DNA of 62,600 nucleotides from an uncultured Collinsella sp. Its GTDB lineage: Bacteria > Actinomycetota > Coriobacteriia > Coriobacteriales > Coriobacteriaceae. The position numbers and the translations under genes were made by a program. Location of the stretch: positions 1 through 62,600 of the forward strand of contig UQHS01000014.1 in the NCBI GenBank assembly GCA_900540845.1. The letters are read 5' to 3'. The notes under the pieces are model-generated. The model was not told the origin of the DNA. It was given only the letters and a program-made list of their open reading frames with translations, and ran no database searches. Each line of letters opens with the position of its first letter. The first letter of the stretch is position 1. Shown here piece after piece: positions 46,613 to 54,594 of the stretch.

Positions 46613-47635
46613 ATGGCAGATACCACCATGCCCCTGCTCAAGGTCGAGCACCTGTGCAAGGAGTTTCCCACGGGCTCCGGCTTCATGGGCGGCAAGTTCT
46701 CCAAGAAGGTCGTCTCCGCTGTGAACGACGTCTCGTTTGAGATTCGCGCCGGCGAGACCTTTGGCCTGGTCGGCGAGTCCGGCTGCGGCAAGTCCACCAC
46801 GGGTCGCGCCATCATGCACCTCGATCCCCCGACGACCGGCAAGGTCTATTTCGAGGGCAAGGACGTCTCCAAGATGAGCAAGAAGGAGCTCAAGGAGATG
46901 CGCCGCGAGATGCAGTTCATCTTCCAGGATCCGTATGCCTCTCTGAACCCGCGCATGACCATCGGCGAGATCGTTTCCGAGCCCATGGTCATTCACGGTA
47001 TCGGCACGCCCGAGGAGCGCATGGATCGCGTTCGCGAGCTGCTCGATGTTGTTGGCCTCAACCCAGAGCACATCAATCGCTACCCGCACGAGTTCTCCGG
47101 CGGTCAGCGCCAGCGCGTCGGTATCGCCCGCTCCTTCATCCTGCGTCCGAAGCTCATCATCTGCGACGAGCCCGTCTCCGCGCTCGACGTGTCCATTCAG
47201 GCTCAGGTCCTGAACCTCCTGAAGGACCTTCAGAAGCAGTATGGCACCGCGTATCTCTTCATCGCTCACGACCTCTCCGTCGTGCAGCACATCTCCGACC
47301 GCGTCGCCGTGATGTATCTCGGCAAGATGGTCGAGCTCTCCGACTGGAAGAGCCTCTACGCCGAGCCGAACCACCCCTACACGCAGTCGCTGCTCTCTGC
47401 TGTCCCGATCCCCGATCCCGACGTGCAGAAGAACCGCAAGCGCATCATTCTCGCCGGCGATCCGCCGAGCCCGATCGATCCGCCGAGCGGCTGCCGTTTC
47501 CACACGCGCTGCCCGATCGCCCAGGCCAAGTGCTCTGAGTCTGCGCCCGAGTTCCGCGAGATCGGTGATGGCCACTACTGCGCATGCCACTTTGCGACCC
47601 CGTTCCCCATCAAGGAGTCGCACATCGATCTGTAG
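46613..47635 (+). CDS. oppF: Oligopeptide ABC transporter ATPase OppF
   Basis: A 340-residue ATPase that pairs with OppD: GESGCGKSTTGRA, FSGGQRQRVGIARSF, LIICDEPVSALDVS, and the Cys-containing extension SGCRFHTRCPIAQAKC. The start abuts the oppD stop with no gap. It is the last gene of the operon, followed by a strong terminator. Confidence 0.93.
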   Translation: MADTTMPLLKVEHLCKEFPTGSGFMGGKFSKKVVSAVNDVSFEIRAGETFGLVGESGCGKSTTGRAIMHLDPPTTGKVYFEGKDVSKMSKKELKEMRREMQFIFQDPYASLNPRMTIGEIVSEPMVIHGIGTPEERMDRVRELLDVVGLNPEHINRYPHEFSGGQRQRVGIARSFILRPKLIICDEPVSALDVSIQAQVLNLLKDLQKQYGTAYLFIAHDLSVVQHISDRVAVMYLGKMVELSDWKSLYAEPNHPYTQSLLSAVPIPDPDVQKNRKRIILAGDPPSPIDPPSGCRFHTRCPIAQAKCSESAPEFREIGDGHYCACHFATPFPIKESHIDL

Positions 47636-47675
47636 GGCCAGTAGCCCTCAGAACTCAACTGAGCAAACGCCCTTG

Positions 47676-47704
47676 AAAGCCCGCCTCTGGCGGGCTTTCT
47701 TTGG
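47676..47704 (+). terminator. Terminator of the opp operon
   Basis: A perfect 11-bp stem (47676-47686 with 47690-47700), a 3-nt loop and a short T-tract. Confidence 0.88.
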
Positions 47705-47882
47705 ATATATCGCCCTGCCCCAATGTGGCGGTCCTACCCCTTTTGCCGCGCTCATCTGCCTGCGGCCCTGCATGCGTGACGGGGCTTTACTGGAAAGGCG
47801 AGTGTGTGCTGGGTGAAGACGGGGCTTTTGCTTTAGAGTGGTGGACATGATGTGCATGCACGGAAACCGGGAGGTATCCGAG

Positions 47883-49634
47883 ATGATCGATAGACGTACG
47901 CTGCTCGACGGCACGCTTGGGCTCCTCGGCGCGGGAGCGCTGACGGGTTGCGCAGGACAGGGTCGCGCCGCCAAGGCGGGGCACAAGTCGGTGCCCGATT
48001 CGTGGTTCAAGGTTCGTGTTCGGGGGCTGTCGGCAATCGACCCCATGACCGTGTGCGACCGGGCGGGCCTGCAGGTGATGCGGTTTTTGTACACGCCCCT
48101 GCTCACCCATGTAGACGGCGCGCTCATCGGTGCCGCCGCCCGTTCGTTCGAGGTGTCCGACGATGCCCGCACCTTCACGTTCTCCCTGCGCGAGGGGGCG
48201 ACCTTCCACAATGGCGAAGAGGTCACCGCGTCGTCGTTCAAGCGCGCCTGGGAGCGCCTCGTTGCCGGCCCGGCACGTTATGACGAGGAGGCCTCTGAGA
48301 ACGAGCGCACGTCCAAGGACGCGCCTGCAGACGGCTCCTTGCTGCAAAGCCCCTGGGCGCCGTTGCTGAGTCTGGTTGAGGGCTACGATGCGCTCAGCGA
48401 GGGCCGCGCCTCCGAGATGGTCGGCCTGCGCTGTCCCGACGACCTGACGCTTGAGGTCGCCCTCACGCAGCCCTATGCGGGCTTTGCCGACATCGTCGCC
48501 CATCCGGTGCTTGGACCCGCGCCGATTTCGTCGACGCGCGAGAACTCGTCGTATGCCTCGTGGCCGATCGGCAACGGGCCGTTCAAGCTCAAGGGCGCGT
48601 GGGACGAGGATGAGGACATCTGGCTCGTTCGTTTTGCCGACGCCGTCACCCCCGCGCTTGCCGATGGCGCGCTGGTGTGCCCAAATGCAGACACCGCATC
48701 GGCGTACAACCAGTTCCTGGCGGGCGCGCTCGACATTTGCGAGGTCCCTGTGGATCAGGTGCGCGACGCGCAGGAGTCGGCGGGGGAGAGCGAGACCCCG
48801 GGCGCGTTCATGCCCGGCGCGCGCTGCACCGCGCCCCTGGGCTCTCGGATCACCTATCTCGCGTGCAATACCGCAGTGGGTGCGATGAGTCATCCGGAGC
48901 TCCGTCGCGCGGCTTGTGCCGCCATCGACCGCGACACCCTGGTGAGAAAGGTCCTCGGGGGAGCCGGCGAGGCGGCCGCCTCGCTCGTTGGCCCCGCGAT
49001 TGCCGAGGTCCCCGCGTGGGAGGCATGCCAGTTTGATGCCGAGATGGCCCAGCAGCTGCTTGAGGACTTGATGGCGGCCCATGAGGCCGACGCCGCCGCG
49101 ATCGACGCAGGGTCCTCGGGGGAGACTTTGGTTGAGGAGGCCTCGGAACCGCTCGACCTGACCGTGCGGCTGGTGTATCGAAAGGGTGGCATGAACGCCA
49201 AGCTCGCCTCGCAGATGGCCGCGGACCTCAAGGCGGTCGGCTTTACCGTCAAGGCCGAAGGGCTCTCGGAAGGAGACTATCGCGCCCGTTTGGCCGAAGG
49301 TGCCTACGAGTGTGCCCTGGCCACGTTTGAGCCGACGGTGCCGTCGCTCGAGGCTGCCGTGGCGCCCCTTGTTGGAGGGCTTCCGTCCTGTGGGGTTTCT
49401 GCCGCGGCGGGAGCCTCGGCGACGGTTGAGGAGCTGCTGGTGGCTGCGTGCCGGGAGCGCGACCGGGCGGTTCGCGAAGATCTCGTGCGCCAGGTGCTGA
49501 CGCATGAGTCCGAGGAACTCGCCTTGCTGCCCGTCGTGTTCACGATGCCCCACGTCGTCGCGTCCAATCGCATCTCGGCGGCGCATCTGGACGCCCTAGG
49601 TGTGCTCGACCCCGTTTCGGTGTCGGTGCTCTAG
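47883..49634 (+). CDS. Orphan SBP_bac_5 peptide-binding lipoprotein
   Basis: A 583-residue binding protein with an Arg-Arg signal start (MIDRRTLLDG) and lipobox LTGC. It is clearly related to OppA (FSLREGATFHNGEEVTASSFKRAWER) but far diverged, and it has no permease or ATPase of its own. It stands alone after the opp terminator, so it probably feeds the OppBCDF channel or serves as a sensor. ATG 47883 has GGGAGG upstream. A weak promoter is likely between 47705 and 47870, but I cannot fix it. Confidence 0.82.
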   Translation: MIDRRTLLDGTLGLLGAGALTGCAGQGRAAKAGHKSVPDSWFKVRVRGLSAIDPMTVCDRAGLQVMRFLYTPLLTHVDGALIGAAARSFEVSDDARTFTFSLREGATFHNGEEVTASSFKRAWERLVAGPARYDEEASENERTSKDAPADGSLLQSPWAPLLSLVEGYDALSEGRASEMVGLRCPDDLTLEVALTQPYAGFADIVAHPVLGPAPISSTRENSSYASWPIGNGPFKLKGAWDEDEDIWLVRFADAVTPALADGALVCPNADTASAYNQFLAGALDICEVPVDQVRDAQESAGESETPGAFMPGARCTAPLGSRITYLACNTAVGAMSHPELRRAACAAIDRDTLVRKVLGGAGEAAASLVGPAIAEVPAWEACQFDAEMAQQLLEDLMAAHEADAAAIDAGSSGETLVEEASEPLDLTVRLVYRKGGMNAKLASQMAADLKAVGFTVKAEGLSEGDYRARLAEGAYECALATFEPTVPSLEAAVAPLVGGLPSCGVSAAAGASATVEELLVAACRERDRAVREDLVRQVLTHESEELALLPVVFTMPHVVASNRISAAHLDALGVLDPVSVSVL

Positions 49635-49658
49635 CGGCTTCTACCTGCGCATTCGATA

Positions 49659-49690
49659 AATTTCAAAATCTGGTCAACTTTTTTGAAATT
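49659..49690. repeat. 10-bp AT-rich inverted repeat before tRNA-Leu
   Basis: AATTTCAAAA (49659-49668) and TTTTGAAATT (49681-49690) form a perfect inverted repeat around 12 nt, just upstream of the tRNA promoter. It could terminate the preceding gene or bind a regulator. Confidence 0.55.
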
Positions 49691-49695
49691 GGGGC

Positions 49696-49725
49696 TTGCG
49701 CAAAGATGCGTTTACGGGTTATTAT
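49696..49725 (+). promoter_or_regulatory. tRNA-Leu promoter
   Basis: TTGCGC (49696-49701), an 18-bp spacer and TATTAT (49720-49725) lie 39 nt before the tRNA. Confidence 0.55.
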
Positions 49726-49764
49726 CTTCAACGTTGCAGACGCGGTAACGCAAACGCAGCAAAC

Positions 49765-49854
49765 GTCGGAGTGGCGGAATTGGCAGACGCGCTAGCTTGA
49801 GGTGCTAGTGACCATTTCTCGGTCATGCGGGTTCAAGTCCCGCCTCCGACACCA
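49765..49854 (+). tRNA. tRNA-Leu (anticodon GAG)
   Basis: A 90-nt class II tRNA. The acceptor stem GTCGGAG/CTCCGAC is perfect, the anticodon stem CTAGC/GCTAG encloses TTGAGGT (anticodon GAG), a long variable arm is present, and the terminal CCA is encoded. No terminator is seen before the phosphatase gene that starts 103 nt later. Confidence 0.95.
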
Positions 49855-49957
49855 CGCATTTGAACGCGAGCTCACACGGGCTCGCGTTTTTGCTATCTAT
49901 CGCACGCGGACGTGCGATTCGCGCGCCCGCGCCGTGTCGAGCCGGCGGAGGTGGCGC

Positions 49958-52255
49958 ATGGAACACTTGCACTACGATGAACTGAGCGATGTGGCGCGCC
50001 TCATCGAGGTTACGAGTGATGCCGTGGCGATTTGCGATGCAGACGGCACTGTATGCCATATCAATCGACAATTTCTGATGCTCGCTCAGACCACGCGCCA
50101 GCGCGTGGTGGGATCTGACATCAAAGACGCACTCTACAGTTCGTCGTTCGAGCGCTCGACGGGCCATCGCGTCCCGTTCACCTCGGACGGTGTGGAAAAC
50201 TCCCTCATGCTCAAGCTGCCCGACGGGTCGTTCATCCCGGTGCGCGTGCGCGCCATCGAGCTCACGGGCGGGGAGCACCGGTACGCCCTCGCCATGCGCA
50301 GCCTCGAGGAGCAATATGCCCACGATCGCAAGACGCAGCGCCTCCTCTCGGAGCTCCAGGCGGCGAATAAGCGGCTTTCGGGCACCTTGTCGGTCATCAT
50401 GTCCACTGTGGGCTCAAACGACCTGGTGACGCTGCTCGACACCGTTTTGAATCGCATGACCGAGACGCTGGACGCCGCGGGCGCCACGATGTATTTGGCG
50501 GAGGGCGGCGGCTTCAAGCTGCGCGGCGTGAGTCGCGGCCTCGCCGACGTCTACGTCCCCGATTTCATCCCCTACGGCGCGGGCGTGCCCACGCACGTCT
50601 TGCGCGAGCAGCGGGCGTGCCGCATCTCGCTGGTGCCTGGTGCGCCGACCGACCCGACTGTTCCCGGCGCCCTGTACGATCTCGATGCCCGCGTTCGCCA
50701 CAACCTGCGCATCCAAGACATGCCTCCGTTCAAGACGCTCATCGCGGTGCCCGTCTATTTTGGCACGCAGGTGCTCGGCGTGGTCGAGCTCGGGTGGAAT
50801 CGTCCCTGCAACCCCCGCGTGAGCGACGTGCGCGTGCTCGAGGTGATCTGCGACTACCTCTCCATCGAGTTGGTGGGGGTTGTGAGCAGCCTGCGCTCGG
50901 CGCGCACGGCGCAGCTCACGCGCTCTCTCAGCCGTATCCGCGAGGGGATGTACGCCAACGCCGACGACGTCCCCACCGCATGGGGCGAGGTGATCGATGA
51001 GCTACGCGACCAGCTGTCCTGCAGGATGCTCCCGGTGCTGAGGGATCCGGAACGGGGCGTTTACCTCGTTGATTACGAGGGGGGAAGCGACCTCGACCTT
51101 CCCTGCGGTATCAACGAGGCCTTCTTCGCCGCGACGGCGCCCGCCGCCCGCGTGGGCGCCGCGGCGCCACAGGATTTCCTGTCGGGCGACGCCGGCCCGC
51201 TGGCCGCCATCGAGGAGCCGAAGCACATTCGCCTCGCGCGCGTCGATCGCATGACGTGGATGGGGGAGTGGCTCGAGCGCCACGGGCTGCCGTGCCAGGG
51301 TGTGTTCGTCGATGTCGCGGAGCAGCTCGGGGCCGACGTGTTTGTGGAGGACAAGGGCCCCTTCGCCGCCGTCTTGCCACCCCGTCGGTTTTTGCTGCTG
51401 CGCGATGGCTCCCAAGAGCCCATCGACGACATGGAATTCGACTACCTCACGCATGTTGCGCACGATTTCGAGCTCATCATGGCCGGTGCCATGCAGCAGG
51501 AGAGCGAGCACCGCATCGCGCAGACGCTGCAGGCGGGGATGCGCAACTCGCTGGGCGTCGTTCCCGGCATCACGACGGACGCCCTGTACTCGTCGGCCAC
51601 GCGGCAGGCGCTGGTCGGCGGCGACTTCTACACGCTCATCCGCCTGCCGGACGACAGGGCGGTCATGATCTTGGGCGACGTCTCGGGCAAGGGCGTCGAG
51701 GCGGCGTCGATGTCCGCGCTCGTGAAGACCGCCTTGACGGCGTATGCCTGGGAGGGCGCGAGCCCAGCGCGCATGGCCCGCTCGCTCAACCGCATGCTCA
51801 TGAGCTTCTCCCGCGTGGAGACGTTCGTGACGGTGTTCATTGCCAAAATCGATTTGCGCCATGGGCGCGCGACGTATTGCTCGGCCGGGCACCCGCCCAC
51901 CGTGCTCGTGCGTGCGGATGCCACCGGCGGGGTCGAGGCCGAGCAGTTGAGCGTTCAGTCCGGCGTTGTCGGGGCCTTTGCGGGCATGGTGTACGAGAAC
52001 GGCACCTGCGCGCTGCGGCCGGGGGACATCCTGTTCATGTATACCGACGGCGCCATCGAGGCACGCGACGCCGACGGCGATTTCTTTGGCGAGGCACGTC
52101 TGCGCGAGGTGCTGCTGGCGAGCGCGCCTGCGGGCATCGAGGGGCTGTGCGGCAGCGTGCTGGCCGAGCTCGACGCGTTTACCGCCTCGGAGCTCGACGA
52201 CGACATCGCGCTTGTCGCTCTGCGCATCGATGAGCGCGCGGGCGGTGTGGAGTAG
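49958..52255 (+). CDS. PAS-GAF-PP2C phosphatase, RsbU/RsbP-like
   Basis: A 765-residue soluble sensor phosphatase. A PAS domain (about 8-115), a GAF domain (about 150-310) and a less conserved middle region lead to a SpoIIE/PP2C domain (about 525-760). The metal and catalytic motifs are intact: GGDFY, GDVSGKG, SAGHPP, YTDG and DDDIALV. Such enzymes dephosphorylate STAS-domain antagonists in partner-switching systems that control sigma factors or other targets. The next gene encodes a STAS domain fused to the kinase, which is the evident substrate. The start at 49958 is set by GGAGG; upstream in-frame codons lie within tRNA-Leu. Confidence 0.9.
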   Translation: MEHLHYDELSDVARLIEVTSDAVAICDADGTVCHINRQFLMLAQTTRQRVVGSDIKDALYSSSFERSTGHRVPFTSDGVENSLMLKLPDGSFIPVRVRAIELTGGEHRYALAMRSLEEQYAHDRKTQRLLSELQAANKRLSGTLSVIMSTVGSNDLVTLLDTVLNRMTETLDAAGATMYLAEGGGFKLRGVSRGLADVYVPDFIPYGAGVPTHVLREQRACRISLVPGAPTDPTVPGALYDLDARVRHNLRIQDMPPFKTLIAVPVYFGTQVLGVVELGWNRPCNPRVSDVRVLEVICDYLSIELVGVVSSLRSARTAQLTRSLSRIREGMYANADDVPTAWGEVIDELRDQLSCRMLPVLRDPERGVYLVDYEGGSDLDLPCGINEAFFAATAPAARVGAAAPQDFLSGDAGPLAAIEEPKHIRLARVDRMTWMGEWLERHGLPCQGVFVDVAEQLGADVFVEDKGPFAAVLPPRRFLLLRDGSQEPIDDMEFDYLTHVAHDFELIMAGAMQQESEHRIAQTLQAGMRNSLGVVPGITTDALYSSATRQALVGGDFYTLIRLPDDRAVMILGDVSGKGVEAASMSALVKTALTAYAWEGASPARMARSLNRMLMSFSRVETFVTVFIAKIDLRHGRATYCSAGHPPTVLVRADATGGVEAEQLSVQSGVVGAFAGMVYENGTCALRPGDILFMYTDGAIEARDADGDFFGEARLREVLLASAPAGIEGLCGSVLAELDAFTASELDDDIALVALRIDERAGGVE

Positions 52256-52273
52256 GCGCGCGTTTTCGCGCGG

Positions 52274-52335
52274 TGGACGGATGGACCGGATGCGCCGCGC
52301 GCGCTGATGGACGGATCAGATGCGCCTCGCGCGTA
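52274..52335. repeat. Imperfect 34-bp direct repeat
   Basis: Two copies sharing TGGACGGAT and GGATGCGCC/AGATGCGCC plus a CGCGCG tail fill the 112-nt gap between the phosphatase and the STAS-HATPase gene. No promoter is seen, so the pair is probably co-transcribed. Confidence 0.5.
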
Positions 52336-52367
52336 TCGCTTGAAGCTGTTTGGGGAACCATAGCGGT

Positions 52368-53096
52368 ATGTATGAGTGGAATGACATAGCGGTTATAGCG
52401 CCCTCCCGCGACATCGACATCGCTTCGGTGCCCGGGCTGCGGCTGCAGATGGACTCCCTAATTGCGCAGGGGGTGCGGCGCGTGCTGGTGAACTGCCAAA
52501 ACGTGACGTTCATCGACTCGACGGGACTGGCGTTTCTGCTGTCGCGCGCGCGTCAGCTGCACGAGCTCGAGGGCATGCTGTCCCTTGTGAACGCCTCGGC
52601 GCAGGTCGCCCGCTTTTTGCAGATCGCGCGCCTGCTCGACGTCCTGCATGTTTCGTATGCCGAGCGGCCTCCGATTCCCGTTTTGGCTCCCGACGCCCCG
52701 CCGCTGTGGAGCAAGAGCTGCTCCATCGTCCCTGGGGTCGAGCACCTTGCGCAGTATCGGCACCGCGTCGCCGAGATGCTGGGCACCCTGCCTCTTTCGA
52801 GGGAGGAGTGCTTCGATACGGCGTTGGCGACGGGCGAGGCCCTGTCCAACGCGTACGATCACGCCTGCGACGCCCAAGGGGGGACCATGACGATGGTTGC
52901 CTATCCCGATCGCGTGATTATCGAGGTCCTGGACTGCGGGTGCGGGTTTGAGATCGCGGCCGACGAGGAGCCGCCCGAGAGCCGCGAGCGCGGCCGCGGC
53001 ATCAAACTCATGCGGATGCTCGTGGACAGTGTCGAGGTGCGCCGTCGCACGGACGCTCAAGGTACGTGTGTGCAACTGGTCAAGTTAATTTCGTAG
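52368..53096 (+). CDS. STAS domain fused to an anti-sigma-type HATPase (antagonist-kinase fusion)
   Basis: A 242-residue protein that joins both halves of a partner switch. Residues 1-100 are a STAS domain (SpoIIAA/RsbV type) with the phosphorylatable Ser51 in TFIDSTGLAFL. Residues about 115-242 are an RsbW/SpoIIAB-like HATPase with the N-box EALSNA (Glu157, Asn161), the G1 box DCGCG (189-193) and the G2 box GRGIKL (209-214), all intact. The kinase could phosphorylate its own STAS domain, and the upstream PP2C could reverse this. No sigma factor gene is adjacent. ATG 52368 is chosen over TTG 52350. Confidence 0.86.
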   Translation: MYEWNDIAVIAPSRDIDIASVPGLRLQMDSLIAQGVRRVLVNCQNVTFIDSTGLAFLLSRARQLHELEGMLSLVNASAQVARFLQIARLLDVLHVSYAERPPIPVLAPDAPPLWSKSCSIVPGVEHLAQYRHRVAEMLGTLPLSREECFDTALATGEALSNAYDHACDAQGGTMTMVAYPDRVIIEVLDCGCGFEIAADEEPPESRERGRGIKLMRMLVDSVEVRRRTDAQGTCVQLVKLIS

Positions 53097-53107
53097 TTTG
53101 AAGACAT

Positions 53108-53136
53108 ATGGAAACGGGCGCCCCGCGGGGCGCCCG
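53108..53136 (-). terminator. Terminator of the minus-strand tRNA operon
   Basis: A perfect 10-bp GC palindrome (53115-53124 with 53127-53136). Read on the minus strand it is followed by TTTCC. It may also act as a block for the STAS-HATPase transcript from the other side. Confidence 0.6.
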
Positions 53137-53147
53137 ATACGTTGTGC

Positions 53148-53221
53148 TGGAGGCGAAGCCCGGATTCGAACCGGGGGTAAAGGCTTTGCAGGCCTCTGCC
53201 TTACCACTTGGCCAAGCCGCC
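53148..53221 (-). tRNA. tRNA-Cys (GCA), copy with a damaged acceptor stem
   Basis: A 74-nt tRNA with anticodon GCA and encoded CCA. It is identical to the plus-strand tRNA-Cys at 54127 except for three bases on the 3' side of the acceptor stem: CTTCGCC instead of AGCCGCC. Against the 5' strand GGCGGCT this leaves a G-U pair and two mismatches at the inner end of the stem. It may be a poorly functional or decaying copy. Confidence 0.8.
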
Positions 53222-53264
53222 TTATATGCAAAGGGCCGATTTACATCGGCCCTGGCACATACAA

Positions 53265-53340
53265 TGGAGCGGACAACGGGGCTCGAACCCGCGACCCCAA
53301 CCTTGGCAAGGTTGTGCTCTACCAACTGAGCCATGTCCGC
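53265..53340 (-). tRNA. tRNA-Gly (anticodon GCC)
   Basis: A 76-nt tRNA with a perfect acceptor stem GCGGACA/TGTCCGC, the anticodon loop TTGCCAA and an encoded CCA. It is identical to the copy at 54008. It is first in the minus-strand operon, followed by tRNA-Cys after 43 nt. Confidence 0.95.
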
Positions 53341-53352
53341 TTGCGAAAAAGT

Positions 53353-53381
53353 ACTATACGCAAAATCGAAGAGGAGTGCAA
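53353..53381 (-). promoter_or_regulatory. Promoter of the minus-strand tRNA-Gly/Cys operon
   Basis: Read on the minus strand: TTGCAC (53381-53376), a 17-bp spacer, TATAGT (53358-53353), then the tRNA 12 nt later. The hexamers and spacing are the same as those of the plus-strand tRNA promoter at 53872. Confidence 0.75.
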
Positions 53382-53447
53382 GGGTCAATCTCAAAGAATA
53401 TACGTGCAGGGGCGTGCGGCCCGCACATTTGGCGTCATGGCGTGCCG

Positions 53448-53527
53448 CGCCGTGTCGCAACGGGCCGCAGCGGTTCGCGTCTTGGCGCGCCGTGTCGCAA
53501 CGGGCTGCAGCGCGTCGCGTCGGAGCG
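53448..53527. repeat. 40-bp tandem duplication
   Basis: Two adjacent copies begin CGCCGTGTCGCAACGGG with a period of 40 bp. Further weaker repeats of GCAACG and GCAGCG follow. A second short duplication (ACCATGxCGACCTGC, 31-bp spacing) lies around 53575-53630. All are within the segment enclosed by the tRNA inverted repeat. Confidence 0.65.
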
Positions 53528-53633
53528 CAACGAGGCGCAGCGAGTCGCAATGAGATGCAACGACCTGCCTCGAACCATGCCGACCTGCGTTGAGAACAGC
53601 CCGCACCATGTCGACCTGCCATGAAAACAGTTC

Positions 53634-53694
53634 GAGGGTAAGATCGTCGAAAATCGCGCCGAGATTGTCGGTAATTTTCGACGAACTTACCCTC
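53634..53694. repeat. 21-bp inverted repeat (long hairpin)
   Basis: GAGGGTAAGATCGTCGAAAAT (53634-53654, key ends GAGGG and AAAAT) pairs with 53674-53694 at all but one position, around a 19-nt spacer that itself has a CCGA/TCGG stem. No T-run follows on either strand, so it is not a standard terminator. Nothing else recognisable is seen from 53695 to 53871. Confidence 0.75.
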
Positions 53695-53871
53695 AATGCT
53701 CGGGGCGGCGTCGTCCTCAATGTCGTCCTCGACGCAGAGCTCGACGCAGTGCTGTTATTCCTTCGGGCGGGGAGTTTGGTGGAAAGATCGTAGATGAGCG
53801 CAGAAATGCCCAGGTAGATTGGTGTTTTCTGAGTCTCGTGCACCCAATCCAAATAATTCTGAAAAAAGTTG

Positions 53872-53900
53872 TTGCACAGCGCGAAGGTCTTTTGTATAGT
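53872..53900 (+). promoter_or_regulatory. Promoter of the tRNA-Val/Gly/Cys operon
   Basis: TTGCAC (53872-53877), a 17-bp spacer and TATAGT (53895-53900), 29 nt before tRNA-Val. Confidence 0.8.
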
Positions 53901-53929
53901 TAATCCCGCGCTGAGGCGCACACTTGAGC

Positions 53930-54004
<75 letters not shown>

Positions 54005-54007
54005 CAA

Positions 54008-54083
54008 GCGGACATGGCTCAGTTGGTAGAGCACAACCTTGCCAAGGTTGGGGTCGCGGGTTCGAGCCCCGTTGTCCGCTCCA
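54008..54083 (+). tRNA. tRNA-Gly (anticodon GCC)
   Basis: A 76-nt tRNA identical to the minus-strand copy at 53265-53340, with a perfect acceptor stem and an encoded CCA. It starts 4 nt after tRNA-Val. Confidence 0.95.
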
Positions 54084-54126
54084 TTGTATGTGCCAGGGCC
54101 GATGTAAATCGGCCCTTTGCATATAA

Positions 54127-54200
54127 GGCGGCTTGGCCAAGTGGTAAGGCAGAGGCCTGCAAAGCCTTTACCCCCGGTTCGAATCCGGGAGCCGCCTCCA
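54127..54200 (+). tRNA. tRNA-Cys (anticodon GCA)
   Basis: A 74-nt tRNA with a perfect acceptor stem GGCGGCT/AGCCGCC, the anticodon GCA and an encoded CCA. This is the intact copy of the pair. A small hairpin GGGCCGAT/ATCGGCCC lies in the 43-nt spacer before it. Confidence 0.95.
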
Positions 54201-54211
54201 TAACATCCCGA

Positions 54212-54236
54212 GGGCGTCCAGATGGACGCCTTTTTT
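54212..54236 (+). terminator. Terminator of the tRNA-Val/Gly/Cys operon
   Basis: GGCGTCCA (54213-54220) pairs with TGGACGCC (54223-54230) across 2 nt, followed by six Ts. Confidence 0.88.
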
Positions 54237-54512
54237 CATTGAGTCGAATATCTGCATGTGGGAAACCCGCTCCGCCGCGCTGCCCTGCCGATCTCGCCGA
54301 GCACAACATGTAGGCTTCCTGCGGTTCTGTCGAAGTGGTCTTACCCAGTTCCAACACCGTTCACGGAGAACTTATGGACACCTACTCCTCTGGCATCGAC
54401 GCGGTTTTGAGATACGTGCAGGTGGGGGCGGTGAGTATGGTCAGCATAACCTCTGCTCCGATTGCAACTTTAAATACGTTGAAAAATAAGCAGATTGCTC
54501 TGACCTGCACAA
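54237..54512 (+). other. Non-coding stretch upstream of nrdD
   Basis: About 275 bp with falling GC toward the right. A 56-codon frame from ATG 54374 has a plausible GGAG but resembles no known protein and overlaps the NrdR boxes, so I do not call it. I see no other feature. Confidence 0.4.
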
Positions 54513-54559
54513 ACACTATATGTAGTATGCCGCTTATCAACTAATACCAGATATTGAGC
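54513..54559 (+). promoter_or_regulatory. Tandem NrdR boxes
   Basis: Two 16-bp sites, ACACTATATGTAGTAT (54513-54528) and ATACCAGATATTGAGC (54544-54559), fit the NrdR consensus acaCwAtATaTwGtgt, with the second site weaker. They start exactly 31 bp apart, the three-helical-turn spacing seen in NrdR operators. The second box overlaps the -35 zone of the promoter at 54571, so binding should repress. Confidence 0.75.
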
Positions 54560-54570
54560 GAAATATCGCG

Positions 54571-54576
54571 TATAGT
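54571..54576 (+). promoter_or_regulatory. -10 element of nrdD
   Basis: TATAGT at 54571-54576. The -35 position (about 54548) falls within the second NrdR box and is not consensus. Confidence 0.5.
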
Positions 54577-54594
54577 ACTAGTCAGCCACAAATG

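Larger units (their letters stand above)
53148..53343. repeat. Left arm of a 196-bp inverted repeat carrying tRNA-Gly and tRNA-Cys
   Basis: The arm is the reverse complement of 54005-54200. The only differences I find by reading are the three acceptor-stem bases of tRNA-Cys, giving 193 of 196 identical, including the spacer between the tRNAs. The arms enclose 661 bp. Confidence 0.9.
54005..54200. repeat. Right arm of the 196-bp tRNA inverted repeat
   Basis: Reverse complement of 53148-53343, containing intact tRNA-Gly and tRNA-Cys. The arm begins 1 nt after tRNA-Val and ends with the CCA of tRNA-Cys, so the duplication borders match tRNA gene borders. Confidence 0.9.

Noticed and set aside
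53391..53921. Minus-strand 176-codon frame between the tRNA copies
   Set aside because: It runs through tandem repeats, the 21-bp hairpin and the tRNA-Val promoter, and matches no family I know.
54374..54544. 56-codon frame before nrdD with a GGAG site
   Set aside because: It overlaps the first NrdR box and resembles no known protein; more likely chance.
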